This document shows, one piece after another, positions 27,401-37,700 of a stretch of DNA of 64,000 bases (positions are counted from its first letter, which is position 1; each line of letters opens with the position of its first letter). Source of the stretch: Colius striatus. Its lineage: Eukaryota; Chordata; Aves; Coliiformes; Coliidae. A program made the position numbers and the translations under genes. The stretch covers positions 16,848,597-16,912,596 of the forward strand of contig NC_084775.1 of the NCBI RefSeq assembly GCF_028858725.1, read 5' to 3'. The notes under the pieces are model-generated. The model was given only the letters and a program-made list of their open reading frames with translations, searched no databases and had not been told where the DNA came from.

Positions 27401-30400
27401 AGCAACTAGGAAGACAAGGAATTTTATCTCATCCAAAATCAAGACAGTATGCGATGACTACTATGAAAAGTGTCACTTTACCTGTTTCCTGGTATCCCCA
27501 GACTTCTATGTTGATGAGGGTTGTTGCAAGTGCTTGATACGCCCAGGTAAGAGTTAAGTTGCCATCAGTGTTGGGAGTGCCATAATATTGCCATTTTGTC
27601 TCATTTACCAATGTGCATTTTTCTCCATCCGAAACTTTGCTGTGATGTACTGCGTTAAAGAACAGGAAAAAGAAAAAAGGATTGATGACATTTCTGCTCT
27701 GCAGAGCTCTGAAAAGGTGACATCATATTACTTAAGATTCAGCAGTATTTCCTCTGTATATGTTTTCTAGCAGGATGCATGATATAAAAAGAGTAAGCTA
27801 AAGCCGAGAGAATGCAACCCTTACTAATATTCGTAGTCCTTAGACCACACCACCACAATGCAGTTATTTTCCCACAAAAATGAAACTGTTTCGCTCAACT
27901 TCATTTTTACGTAAGATTTTTTTATGAGTGAATGCCCCTGCTGCTGTAGAGCAGCAGAAGTCAATGGCTGTGAAAGCTCATCTTTCAAAATATGAATTTA
28001 CACGAAGGCAGCAAGAATTACTTTTCTGGTGTTAAACAGCCATTAAGGAAGAAGAAAAGAGATAGAAAGGGAAAGGCTTATATTAATATCGCATCCACAG
28101 AGCGAGAATAGCAAAAGAAGATGGATAACGTCATTTAAGTAACCTGATAACCAAGTTCCAGAGTACGGAAATGTCTGCCCATCATCTGTAGAAATTTCAA
28201 ATGGGATGAAACCAGTCTCATACAGCAATGGGGAGATGCAGTGGGCTCTGCCATCCTTAGCAATATAGCCATTGGTTTTGATTTCCTGCTTGAACCTGTT
28301 GGTGTTGAAAATACTTTTCAGTGTCACCAGTAAAAGAAGGAAAATTTTGAATGTCTCAGTTGAATTTCATTAAGCAACCTTGTGCCACATGTAGATCATT
28401 ACAAGTCGTGCGGTTGTTTTGCCTGTAGCAGTGAATGTAAACTGGAAAAATTTGTGTGTACTGTGTGACTACTACACCAATGTGGATTCTGCTCTGCACT
28501 GCACAAATACACTGCAACCTGCAAGCCTTAGATTTGCTATTTAATTACTGGGGGAGAGGGTCATGATAAGTAATAGCAAGTAAAAAAAAAGAGCAGCAGG
28601 AAGACAAAGGTGATCTTACAGGATTAACAGGATTACAGGGTGACTAACATTGACCATGATAGGCAGGCGTTGCAAATTTTGTGGTTTATGTGAGTTTTTT
28701 GGCTGATAAGTCCCGTGAATACAGCAAAAGTAACTTCCAGCTGCTCTAGAATATCTGTTGCAAAGACTAACTCTGAACTCATTGCTTGTTATTTAAACAC
28801 GTCCTTCCAGTTAGGGCTATTGCCCACTACGCTGAAGTATAATCCTACCCATGACTCTTCAGGACAGATGTACGGTGACTTCACAGCTACTTCAAGTACT
28901 GCAGGGAGCTGGGGCCTACCAGGAAAGTAGTACCTTTGCTTGTCTGCACTGAAGTTAATATTGGCTTGGAAAACATAACTGGTAATTCAAAGTACACTGT
29001 TGTGTTCTACAGAACGAATGCCTGGGTCAAAGGTTTTCCTGAGGCAGCATTAAAAACCTTTTCAGGTACTGCTCTCCAGATGGGAAGGGCTCCTAAATGT
29101 CATTCATTAGGTACGTCAGGACTTTGGGGGACAGTAAATTCTGTGTACCATATGTATTGTACGTGTGACACATGTACCTAAGCGTGTTACAGACTGACAC
29201 GCGAAGAGAAGAAATACGAGAGTAATGACTGCATTGCACAGTAACTCAATCTAGATGAAATGATCCTGTGTAGAAATACAGACAACGTATATCCTTGAGT
29301 TTAAGTCTTAGCAGAACCTCGGTGTGTTTTGGGATTCTGACAACTTTACAAAGTAAATTTTCACTCCTGTATAAACTAGTCTCGTTTTCCAGTATTTGCC
29401 TGTTATCAGAAAGTGAGATTACAAAGATTCACCTCCCTTCATCAGAGGAACATAAAGTCATAGCCCACCTGCATGTTAGCAAAGAGGCATTAAGAGCGGT
29501 ATTTTCAATCAAAAAGTCTTTTCCTCCCATCAGAGATCCCGAGTATGGAGAAATTTGAAGACAAAACTCTTTATAATCAGGACAACAAATCCCCAAGGAC
29601 TGGCACGTCACCTGGCAAGAACAGGTACCAAGCAGGTCCCCACATCGGTGTGAGCAAGAGTCTTGAGCTCCTTGTTAAAGGAAAAAAAAACCAACATCAT
29701 AATCAGGAATATTATTGAACTCTTCTAGACATTCTCTGAAATGAGAAGTATGTCATCTGAGACTACTGTAAATAAATGAAGTAGGTCAGTTGTTAGTTTA
29801 GGAATGTATTTAAGTGAAGGCTGTAAATATCTGCATATTATAAAAGATTTATTATATATATTATCTACCCCTTAGCCAGTACATAATTTCACCAACTCCG
29901 TGGGTATTTTTAAATCTAAGAGAAAGATAATTTTCCTCGGTGTCAGTCGTTAATTGTATTTACTTCTGAGAGTAGGTTTTAAGCAAACCAGAATGGGGTC
30001 CCATCCCTCTCAGCTCTACACAGGAATCAAGGAGAGCAGAAAGTTAGAGCTCTTGGATAAATGGAATACTGACATTAGCAACACAGTGTGCTCCAACATG
30101 AAATTATGAAAAGCTACCAGTTTCTTTCTTTTGTGCATTTTATGTGAGTCTAACCTTAATGGAGTAGCTGTTAAGATGACTAGATACATAGGCAGGTGAA
30201 TAGGCCCTTGAATTAGGTCTTGCTGAGGTCTAGCTGAACAGATCATGAATGATTACTGGATGTGACATGAAAAACCTCCCAACTAAAATGAAACAGTGAG
30301 AAACTGACAGACATTACGGTAACACTGTGAGGAACAGCTGGATTTCACAAACAGTTAAGGAGCACTTAAGTGAGAGTGACAAGCTGCACACAACTGGGAG

Positions 30401-31100
30401 CAATGAGGATCTTTTGTGGAGCAGGGTCTTGCAAGGGCAATGCTGCTTGGATAACTATATCAACAAATCTGTGCAATGCTGAGATGGCCCAGGTAAGTAT
30501 CAGAAAAATAGAAATTTTTCTGGGGAGAGGGAGAGGTTTTTTTGGGTTTTTTTGGTTTGGTTTTTTTTTTTGTGCAATAAAGAGATCAAGAAAAGGAAAA
30601 GGTAGTAAAATCTCTCAGATTTTCTCTTTCTCCTGGCCTCTCTCCTCTATCCTGGGATAATATGTGGGTGTGTGACAGGAAAGGACAGGAATGGTAACAA
30701 GTCAGAAATAGAAATCTTCTTTCTGTACCAGAAAACCTGCCTGTGATAGAGATATTGCTTCAATATAGAGGTAGAAAGTTGCTCTGTGTCTTTAAAAGTA
30801 TTTACTGCATTCTTCAGATTGTCTTTTTACTTATACATTATCCTACTGGAAATTACAGAGGAAGGGGTTGAAAACGACACCGTGCCAGCAAAAGCCAGTT
30901 TGCGTGCATTTGCTTTAGCTTGTACAAATGGTATCAGTAATTTCTTATCGAGGTGACTATTCTGAAGTTGAGAAGCTGGAAAAGTTTGTAGAAAAAAAAA
31001 AAAAAAGCAGCAATTTTTTTTAAAGTCACTCACCTACATTCTGAAGAGCAGTGAGGGTGAAGAGAATGAGGAGAGAAATATCTATGCCAACAAATTTCAT
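8382..31100 (-). CDS. SUSD2: Sushi domain-containing protein 2, complete, 15 coding exons
   Basis: Type I membrane glycoprotein. Human SUSD2 is a cell-surface marker that interacts with galectin-1. Coding exons in transcription order: 31034-31100, 29469-29670, 28144-28295, 27482-27649, 26508-26682, 25251-25452, 24447-24532, 23565-23833, 22828-22971, 19311-19466, 17844-18071, 16483-16755, 15870-16052, 9371-9461, 8382-8463. All phases join without a stop, giving about 825 residues, close to the human length (about 822). Domains: signal peptide 1-22; somatomedin B about 24-63 (eight Cys); beta-sandwich region; AMOP about 255-415; VWD from about 441 with the GDPH cleavage motif at 445-448; sushi about 708-767; transmembrane 773-795; basic short tail. 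All splice sites are GT-AG except the donor at 26507, which is GC. Upstream 5' UTR exons were not placed. The last exon is assigned by phase, by KGN after the basic stop-transfer, and by the resulting total length. Confidence 0.95.
12328..12922 (+). mobile_element. Probable solo ERV LTR (borders uncertain)
   Basis: LTR-like organisation on the plus strand: a TGTCATGG start, a TATA-like GGATAAAAG at about 12660, a CT-rich stretch (12755-12800), an ATTAAA polyadenylation-like signal near 12894 and an end of GAACGTGACA. No clear target-site duplication was found, so family and borders are tentative. It lies in a SUSD2 intron, antisense to the gene. Confidence 0.4.
14508..15200 (-). mobile_element. 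CR1 LINE, 3' portion
   Basis: Reverse-complement CR1 starting ATCACAGAATGGTTGAGG and continuing through the typical conserved blocks (TCCAGGGAGGGAGACTC, CTCTCTGGGCAACCT, CATGCCGAGGAATGCAG). About 0.7 kb of the 3' end; 5'-truncated. Located in SUSD2 intron 13. Confidence 0.85.
15870..16755 (-). CDS. SUSD2: SUSD2 exons 12-13: linker and sushi (CCP) domain
   Basis: Exon 16483-16755 encodes the segment between VWD and sushi. Exon 15870-16052 encodes one complement-control (sushi) module: [39 protein letters not shown] and a closing SSC, with four Cys and the conserved Trp in place. Confidence 0.95.
16843..16900 (-). mobile_element. Possible CR1 remnant
   Basis: ATAGCTAGAGCTGGAAGAG and GACCTACAAAGACTTACAG resemble a degraded reverse-complement CR1 tail. 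Short and diverged; sits just upstream of SUSD2 exon 12. Confidence 0.35.
17844..22971 (-). CDS. SUSD2: SUSD2 exons 9-11: von Willebrand factor D domain
   Basis: Exons 22828-22971, 19311-19466 and 17844-18071. The block opens with [17 protein letters not shown] is the autocleavage-type motif at which human SUSD2 is processed, and it is intact here. [10 protein letters not shown] and [11 protein letters not shown] match the family. The intron at 19467-22827 is the main target of CR1 and LTR insertion. Confidence 0.95.
19892..20280 (-). mobile_element. CR1 LINE 3' end (left arm of opposed pair)
   Basis: Starts TAGAATCATAGAATGG, then GGTTGGAAGGGACC, AGATCATCTAGTCCAACC and the CTCCCTGGGCAGCCTGTGCC block. 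This is a well-preserved, 5'-truncated avian CR1 tail in minus orientation, in SUSD2 intron 9. Confidence 0.9.
20281..20335. repeat. Short AAGATTAAGT-type simple repeat
   Basis: Imperfect repetition of TAAGATAAGATTAAG between two oppositely oriented CR1 tails. Confidence 0.7.
20336..20453 (+). mobile_element. CR1 LINE 3' end (right arm of opposed pair)
   Basis: Plus-orientation CR1 tail: GACCTGATCTAGGTTGACC, GGTTGGACTAGATGGTCTC, TCCAACCCCTACCATTCTA, ending at the canonical ATTCTATGATT. About 120 bp. Confidence 0.9.
20847..22185 (-). mobile_element. CR1 LINE interrupted by a solo LTR
   Basis: One CR1 copy in minus orientation, split at 20894-21340 by an LTR. Left piece: TCATAGAATCATTTTGGTTG to GATCATCGAGTC. 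Right piece resumes GAGTCCAACCACTAACCTG and runs through CR1 blocks such as CATGTCTCCCCTCAGACTTC and CCTCATACAATTGCCCTTGG. Net CR1 length is about 0.9 kb. Confidence 0.9.
20894..21340 (+). mobile_element. Solo avian ERV LTR with 5-bp target duplication
   Basis: A 447-bp element beginning TGTCCTGGTTTTGGCTAGGA, a start typical of avian ERV LTRs, and ending AAACCACGACA (TG...CA). It is flanked by identical GAGTC at 20889-20893 and 21341-21345. An ATTAAA signal near 21206 gives the plus orientation. No internal viral sequence is present, so it is a recombined solo LTR. It interrupts a CR1 and is therefore younger than it. Confidence 0.9.
23565..25452 (-). CDS. SUSD2: SUSD2 exons 6-8: AMOP domain
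   Basis: Exons 25251-25452, 24447-24532 and 23565-23833. Recognisable strings are [67 protein letters not shown] and [15 protein letters not shown], the cysteine-rich core of AMOP domains (adhesion-associated domain of MUC4 and related proteins). The cysteine framework is intact. Confidence 0.95.
26886..27390 (-). mobile_element. Truncated avian ERV LTR in SUSD2 intron 4
   Basis: Sequence from ATCATGGTTTAACCTCAGCT through AGACAATTTAATAGGGAAAG, GGCAGGCGTTCAGCCATCTC and AAGCACTGCTCAGCAGTAAC matches the reverse complement of a common avian ERVL-type LTR. The part that should end in the TG border is missing beyond about 27390, so it is truncated. Lies between SUSD2 exons 4 and 5. Confidence 0.8.
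29469..31100 (-). CDS. SUSD2: SUSD2 exons 1-2: signal peptide and somatomedin B domain
   Basis: Exon 1 (31034-31100) starts [20 protein letters not shown], a classic signal peptide, and ends at AG|GTGAGT. Exon 2 (29469-29670) carries a full somatomedin B cysteine pattern (C-x3-C-x6-C-x-C-x3-C-x5-CC-x6-C), then [12 protein letters not shown], the conserved segment that follows this domain in SUSD2. Confidence 0.95.
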
Positions 31101-32840
31101 ATTTTGTCCAGATGATTCAGGATGACTGACCGTGATAGCCTTTGTGCCTGTCCAGGAAAAGCCTCTGGAGAAACACGTGTTCAGAAGTAAGACACTCACT
31201 GTTCAAAGGTTTGTTGTAAATTACTGAAGCCAAACAAATTGAAGGAGATGCTCCTTTTCAGAGGTCATCTCCAATTAAGGAAAAGATAGAGGCGGGGGGA
31301 GGTAGTCACTAGAACTCCTATGCATTATTTTAATAGCTGTGTTTTTCTGAAATGGAAGGAGAAGTGTGTTGCTCCAAAGTTCAAGATCATGGGGTCATTG
31401 GCATCTTTTGATTTTATTGGAGGAACTAAAATCAGTTATCGGTAAGAAGAACAATAAAGAACAGATGCTGACAGTACAGTTTTGATCAGGAGATAACGAG
31501 ACGTTGACAAAGCATGTTTGCTGCACAGCATGTGCCAGCATGAGGGTTGTAAATCATAGATGTTAAATGAGACTCTATGAAAGATATAATTGTAAATGGT
31601 GGCGTGATCTTAGAGCAATGAAATGGACTACAGAAGCCTTCTGACAGAAACACGAGGATATTCTAGTACGGAAGTAGGGCAGAGCTGATGTGATTAACTT
31701 CTGGTTACTTCTGTAAAACACCTCTGAATTTGGCAGCTGTTTTACACCATTTTCCTCATTCATATGACGCAGTATTTCTTTTTGGGAGCAAGTCATTATC
31801 ATGTCAGTCTAAGTGTTGGACGTACTAAAGATGTCAGTCATTGTTCTTGATAGCAATGTTTACGGATAGCCTGTAAAAACAGACCAGGTGACACAAGCCC
31901 CCTTTTTATCCCAGGCCTTCCGCTACCCCTCCACATTACCTCAGCAGGAAGAATACCAAGAACAAGCCAAGATCTTTTCTGATAGAAAAGAGCACACAAA
32001 ACACCTAGACTCAAAGAACAGGGATTTTCTAGGTGTTTAGGAATGCAAGGGCCATGTATATAACCTGATATAATTTTTCACAGTTATGACCTCCTGTTGT
32101 GAACTTTTTCTTTTAAATTCCTCCCTTTCCTATTCCTTTCTCTACGTCAGATGGATCATTGCAGCAATCATTGCCCTGTGACTAGTGAATAAATGGGTTT
32201 GTTCTACTGAAGAATCTGCTTTCTTATAGTAAATGACTCATTAAAGCTACACACAATACATCCTCCTCATGTCATGGTGTGGCGGTTTACGGTAAAACCA
32301 AGGGATACCTGTGATGCAAAGCAGGCCCGACTGCCAGCTATACCTGCAGCATAGCACAGGCCTGCACCTTCTCACACTGCTGCACGGATTGTAATTTTTC
32401 GTTATGCCACTCTGCATTCAGCTCTGATCTGAACCCACAGTTCAATATGGAGCAGGCATGATACAGCTGGACTGCTGAGACCACTGTCGAGCTGACAGCG
32501 GTGTAAGTTTTGTGCAGGTCTCTAGTCTAGGGCTAGGACAGAAGCACATACAGATGAGACCAGGGCTTCTCGGCTGTAAGGATGCAAATTGAACGTTTTT
32601 GCCTCAGAGCTACAAAATTTCTCCACAATCAGTTCCTAACCAGCAAGAAACTGGGTTGTGAATGTCCTCTGAACATATCGGAATGAAGCATTTGGGGAGT
32701 ATAAGCATCCTGCTTACTTTACAAGAGGCTCTTTTACACATAGTGAAGAACTTTTGCGGAGAAAAAGGAGATCCCGAGCGAAAATACAGCGTGCTACCTA
32801 AGCTTAAAATTTAATAATGAGCGACCAAAAAAATGCCGGG
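31101..32840. other. Upstream region of SUSD2, no gene recognised
   Basis: AT-rich. A TATA-like TGTATATAACC at about 32055 and AATAAA near 32186 with a following TTCTACTGAAG stretch hint at an old LTR, but neither borders nor family could be set. SUSD2 5' UTR or promoter presumably lies here or at the 33 kb island. Confidence 0.3.
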
Positions 32841-33260
32841 GCACCCTCAGAGACCGGGCTCGTAAGGAACAACCACGGCTCCGCGCCTCCTGATTCGCGG
32901 GCGGATCTTACCGATCAAAAGTGATTCTATAAAGACAGCAGAGAAACGAAAGAAGAAATGCACACGGCCTCGGCAGAGAACAGAAAACTTACGGGCAGGT
33001 ACTGGCTGCTGTGTCCGAACAGCGGGCGGACCGGGCGCCGCGCGGCCGCCATGCCCCCGAGCGCCGGCACCGAGCCGGCCGGCAGCCCGCCGCCACCGCC
33101 GGGGATGCCGGGAAACGGAGGGCCCAGGCGCCAGGGCTGCCGCGCGGCATGCCGGGAACCGTAGTTTTCGCCGCCGCGCCCACGCTTTGCAACCGGAGAC
33201 TTTTTGAGAAGGGATTCTCGCAGGACCTAATTCTGTTCTGTGATTCTGTCCTCTTTGGGA
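32840..33260 (-). promoter_or_regulatory. CpG-island promoter with ZNF143-like site and candidate first exon
   Basis: A CpG-dense block. On the minus strand an ATG at 33052 opens MAAARRPVRPLFGHSSQYLP, followed immediately by a consensus donor GTAAGT (exon left border 32993, 20 codons, phase 0). Upstream, 33147-33166 read on the minus strand is ACTACGGTTCCCGGCATGC, very close to the ZNF143/STAF motif ACTACAATTCCCAGCATGC that marks many housekeeping promoters. The 20-residue start is not recognised. It cannot splice in frame to the upstream extension of the SUSD2 ATG exon, so it is either a separate gene or a 5' UTR with a spurious ATG. Confidence 0.5.
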
Positions 33261-34880
33261 CATAGCTCCAGTAGAAGACAGGTGGTACAGGCTAAAAGCA
33301 TGGAAACTGAAGCATGTTATGCAGGAGGGGTTGAAAATAATTACTTAAACTATAAATAAGGATGTGAAGTGCTGGAGTAGACAAATCTCTCAATTTATTT
33401 TTTATATAAAAGGCACTGAGCCTCAGAGCAGACTCGCTGCTGGCATTTCTGCCGGATGCAAAGGCACAACCCTTCGCCACCTCCTGTGTGCCCCGGGGCC
33501 ACGTTTCCAGCTGCCGGGCTTGGGGTCAGCGGCTGCAGCTGGGTCCAGGGGAGAGGGTGATGTGCTGTGGCGCTGGGGTCATGGCCTTCTGTTCCCAAAG
33601 AACTGAAGCTGGACTGCTTAGATTTCTGTTCTGCATGTGCATTTTAGCTCACTGATGCTAATTTTCAATGTTTTTAATGTTTCCTTAATCATCTTTGCCT
33701 TTAAATTTGTCTGTTGCCTTCTATCCATTTGCTGTCTTTGCTCATTTTTTTCCCTTTTCCTTTGCCTTACCTCGTTTTTGTTCTTTCTATATCCATTTTT
33801 GTTTCTGTCCCCATTATTTCCCTTTATTTTCCTAATACCCATTGATTTTAATTGTTCCTTCTGTGCCTGCTTTTGTTCCTTCTGCCACTTTTAATTTTTT
33901 TTCTTATTTCCATTGAAGTGAAGCTACTGAATTGGTGTCACCAAGTGAACAAATGTTTAAAACCACTGACTTTCATGGCAACCATATGGTCGGTCTGTAG
34001 AAGAATCAAGGTGAAAAACAAATGCATCTACTGACCCTCAGATACTTCTCCAAACTAACTCTTTCTTCCCTAATCTAAGAAGTCGTAAATAGTGATGGAC
34101 CACGAGGCATTTTTGCAGAGACAGCCACCAGCAAGGGGAAGAGAAAGATAACCGGGCGATGATAACAAAAGGAGTGCCTGTGCCGAAGCGAGCAGAATCC
34201 AGGAGTTCATCCAGCAGATAACTGAGGAAGACCATCAGAAAGACCCCCTAGAGGAAGCAAGTGACCACCGAAGTGACTGCAAAAATGTGAAATAGACGCA
34301 ATTTGGCAATGAAAGACCGTGAAGTGATGAACTGTGAAGATGTTAAAAAAAATGGGCATGTTTATAGCAAATAACCCCTTGAAAAGTGTCGAACGTTCAC
34401 GTTTTGACATATAAAAGAAGCATACTTCAGTCTTTCCGCACGCACGTTTGGCGGAAGGATCCTCCGAGCATCCGGCGCCACATTAAAGAATACCTGCTTC
34501 ATAACAGCTCTGTTGTTACCGAGTCTTTATTTGGTATTGGCATTTGGGAATATACTTGGTTCCATACAACAGGAATTTGAATCCCTTTTACAATAAGCTG
34601 GCTGCTAAGTTCAGAACATTCTGGCAGCTCTAGTATCAGCCGGTGAGTTCTGCAGTGTACAGAACTGTCTTTGGTATGTTAACGTTAGTTGTAATTTGGC
34701 TTTTGACTACTCGTGTTCTGTTCACTGGATTATAGTTGTCCTGCAGTATCGATTGTCAAGATTGATGTGGATATCACTCAGAGTCTAAGCCCAGCGGCCC
34801 CCGGCCCCTCTGACACCCAATGACAAGCTGGAACACAGGGGGACTTATTTTCTACCAAAATTGCCTTGCCTTCTAACAAT
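33261..34880. other. No recognisable gene or repeat
   Basis: A T-rich, partly pyrimidine-rich stretch around 33640-33900, then ordinary sequence. No intact reading frame with family features. Confidence 0.4.
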
Positions 34881-34889
34881 TATTGTGGG

Positions 34890-35260
34890 TAATGTAACTG
34901 AAGATGCACCGCCCCACCACCTCCAGGGCTTTGACAGAGTGCCCGCCTTACGGCCCGTTAGTGCAGCTCCGCAGCCGCGCGCTGCAGCGTCGACCCTGAC
35001 AATTTACCCGGTGCCTTCGCTCCGTGGCGAAGAGCCGGTACCGCAGCCCCTGTCGATGGCCGATAGCCGGTAGCGCCATCCCGTGGCGAAGAGCCGGAAC
35101 GGCCGCGCCCGGTAATAGCTGGTGCTCGGTACCGCCGCCATGTGGACAAACTGCGGTCCTGCGACCCGAGACACGCGCATGCGCAGTGACGCCCGTGACA
35201 GCGCTGCTGCTGCGCATGCGCAGCGGCGCCTGTAACACCGGCAGCGGGGATCTTTTCAGC
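34890..35260 (+). promoter_or_regulatory. CpG-rich promoter with two perfect NRF1 sites
   Basis: Two perfect NRF1 palindromes (YGCGCATGCGCR) lie at 35174-35185 and 35211-35222. Upstream is a repeated CCGTGGCGAAGAGCCGG (about 35022-35040 and 35079-35097). An ATG in good Kozak context (GCCGCCATGTGG, 35140) opens a 31-codon frame ending at 35235; whether it is translated is unknown. The layout looks like a housekeeping-type TATA-less promoter, but the gene it would serve is not identified. Confidence 0.55.
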
Positions 35261-35414
35261 TATATTTCGTAAATTATTAGGGTTACAGCTCTATTAGCAA
35301 TGGCATTTGGTTTAATTGTATACGCACTAGGAGACAGGCGTAAATTTAGGGTTAAAAGGAGCGAATTTGAGTACAATTTAGAGAGATAGCTCAGTCCTCC
35401 GAACCACCATTGTA

Positions 35415-35645
35415 TGGTCCGGAAGTCCTCCGGAGCGTGTAAGCGACTGTCAGTCCTCCGGAAATCATACTCTACGGGCCGAAAGTCCCCCCCAAAACCG
35501 GAAGCGACTGTCAGTCCTCCGGAACTTGCGGAAGTCCTCCAGATCCCGGAAGCGACTATCAGGCCTCCGGGATTCACAGTCTATAGGCCGGAAGCGACTA
35601 TCAGTTTTCTAGCAGATGCACTCCATGCGCCGGAAGTCCTCCAAA
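35415..35645 (+). repeat. Tandem array of ETS-type cores (CCGGAAGT/C)
   Basis: An imperfect tandem repeat whose units contain CCGGAAGT or CCGGAAGC plus GACTGTCAGTCCTCCGGAA. Cores in the same orientation are at about 35419, 35458, 35498, 35519, 35547, 35588 and 35630; a degenerate one is at 35476. CCGGAAGT is the GABPA/ETS consensus. Lies directly 3' of the NRF1 pair. Confidence 0.7.
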
Positions 35646-35649
35646 GGAA

Positions 35650-37700
35650 CACTAGTGCTCGTCAGCCCCCCAGAACACGCGCTACAAGGACAGTTCCTAC
35701 CAAAGTAGGAAAAAAGGAGTAAAAAAATCTAAAAAAAAAAAAAAAGAAAAAGGAAACAAATCCCAACCCGAGCTCCCCCTCAGCCCCTCCCACTGCCCGA
35801 ACAGGTCCGTGCTGCAGGGCAGAGTCTATTGCTGCTTTGGCTGGGCAGTTTAGAATTCTGATAGAATGTCATTGTTCATTTGGCTGCTGTTCTTTTATTT
35901 TATGTTTTCCCATGAACTTCTCTGTCTTGTTGTTTTGCAATTTTTATGCTAACTCTTTTTTTTTACTATCTGTTTTTAAATGTTTGTAACAGCTCGGTGC
36001 TATCTCCAGTGGAGATTTTTATGTCTCCATTTCATTTGTTTCTTGCCCCTATTGTAGTTTCTGTGGTTCGAATTGGTGTCTTATAGTCTCCATTCAATTT
36101 TCAACACCCTCACTGAGGTTTGGGGGAACTGATGGGGCTTTGTGGCCCAAATCAGGCTTGCAGCACAGTATTCTCAGAAAAAGCCACAAGGCACCATGAA
36201 AGGCAGAGAGATCCTACCAGGCTCTACAGAGCCCAGAAAGAACATCATGGCAATCTGGTGTGCAGTAAGGCTTCCTTCCTCTTTTGTGGCCTCTAGCACT
36301 TCAGTTTTCTATGTTAATTCTTAATTGTTATAACCCAAAACAACCTGCTTCCCTACAATTTAGTATGAGAGCTATTTCTTTTCTACCTTGACAGCTAAGT
36401 TTCAGTCCTTACCCGGTCACAGCGCTGACAGTGGAGGCATATTGGTGCTATAAGAATACTATCATAATTTTCAGGCAGCACAGCTTCTTCTATCCAACAC
36501 TTTACACACTAGAAACCTAGGCCTTCTTCACCTGGAAGCTTTTATGACTCCCTGCAGTCTCCCCTCCCCTTTCCCAGGTGTCAGCACTGAGAGCAGTGGG
36601 AGGGACCTGGTGTATAAGAGCCACAGGCCCTAGCAAGAGAGCTCATTGGGCTCTTGGGCTGCTATAGAGTAAATTATCTGCTAGTTTCTCAGAATCCAAA
36701 CTGAGGTTAAGCTATTCAGAGCAGATGCATTTTGCTCTTAAAATGAGCAAAGATAACTGGCTGAGAGCCAACCTTCAGGACTGCTCAAAGTCAAGCGTTT
36801 AGTACAAAGTACAATTCAATGGATGTTTTTCAGGTCAGTAATTTTGCATTTCCCATTTGGAGGTATTGAGAGAATTTAACAAAATGCTTTCTCTTTTTTT
36901 TCAGGCGTGTCCCATTTTCTCAAAGATTCTGACGTGACTGAATGCAATACTTTATCCTTTTCAACCCTTTTGTTTTAAGCTGTAGAAGTTGCTGATATCA
37001 ATCTCTTTAGCGGGACGGAAGGTAAAATAATCTCAACAGGTTTATGGTATGTATCTTCTATGCACGTGTCTGCGTTTTTGTGACCTACTGTAGGAGTTCC
37101 TGCTCTGTCAGGGAGTGGGACTATGTGATTTTTTTGAGGTCCCTTCTGAACCTTGTGATTCTGTGAAAGCAGCTAGCAGGGAATGTAGAGAGCACCTATC
37201 AGTATACAGGAGAACAGCTCTTGTCTTTTTCACTTTGCCCAGAACCCCCTATCACACTCAGAACTTCTTCAGCAGCTTGCAGAAGACTCCTCAGAGATGA
37301 ACCGACATCAGAAATTCATTTACTTAGTGGCTTCTAAGCAAGACCCAGAGTCCAGGGGAAGATGGAAGATGAGAAGCACCCACTGACTCCAGTCAGAATA
37401 ACACAGAGTTCCGGGCCGTGACTTCCAAGGACAGGGGTGTCGGGCCACCGGGTTCTTTTCCTGAGAGATCAGAGGAGGAAAAAAGCTTTTCAAGTGTGGG
37501 GGCACAAGCACAGCAAGGGAAGGGAGGTCACAGGGTCTGGGTGTGGAAGGAGGTGAATGGACAGCCACAGCCCTTCCCAGAGGACGAGCAGTAGGAGGGG
37601 CCGGCGCCAGAGATGCGGCCCATGGGTTCTGTCTGCGGTTTGTGTCTTTTTTTAGATATCTAAGAGGAACCTGGTGACTGCAGGAACACGTCAGTTGACG
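35650..37700. other. No gene recognised; one CR1 remnant
   Basis: Ordinary sequence with a T-rich stretch near 35940. A short plus-orientation CR1 tail remnant lies at about 37110-37162 (GAGGTCCCTTCTGAACCTTG, GATTCTGTG). A TATA-like GTATAAGAGCC at about 36612 has no associated gene. Confidence 0.4.

Noticed and set aside
31880-32280. Possible LTR upstream of SUSD2
   Set aside because: TATA-like and AATAAA-like motifs are present, but no TG...CA borders or target duplication could be set.
32993-33052. The 20-codon ATG exon as the true SUSD2 N-terminus
   Set aside because: Phase 0 at its donor does not fit the open upstream extension of the SUSD2 ATG exon, and that exon already has a complete signal peptide.
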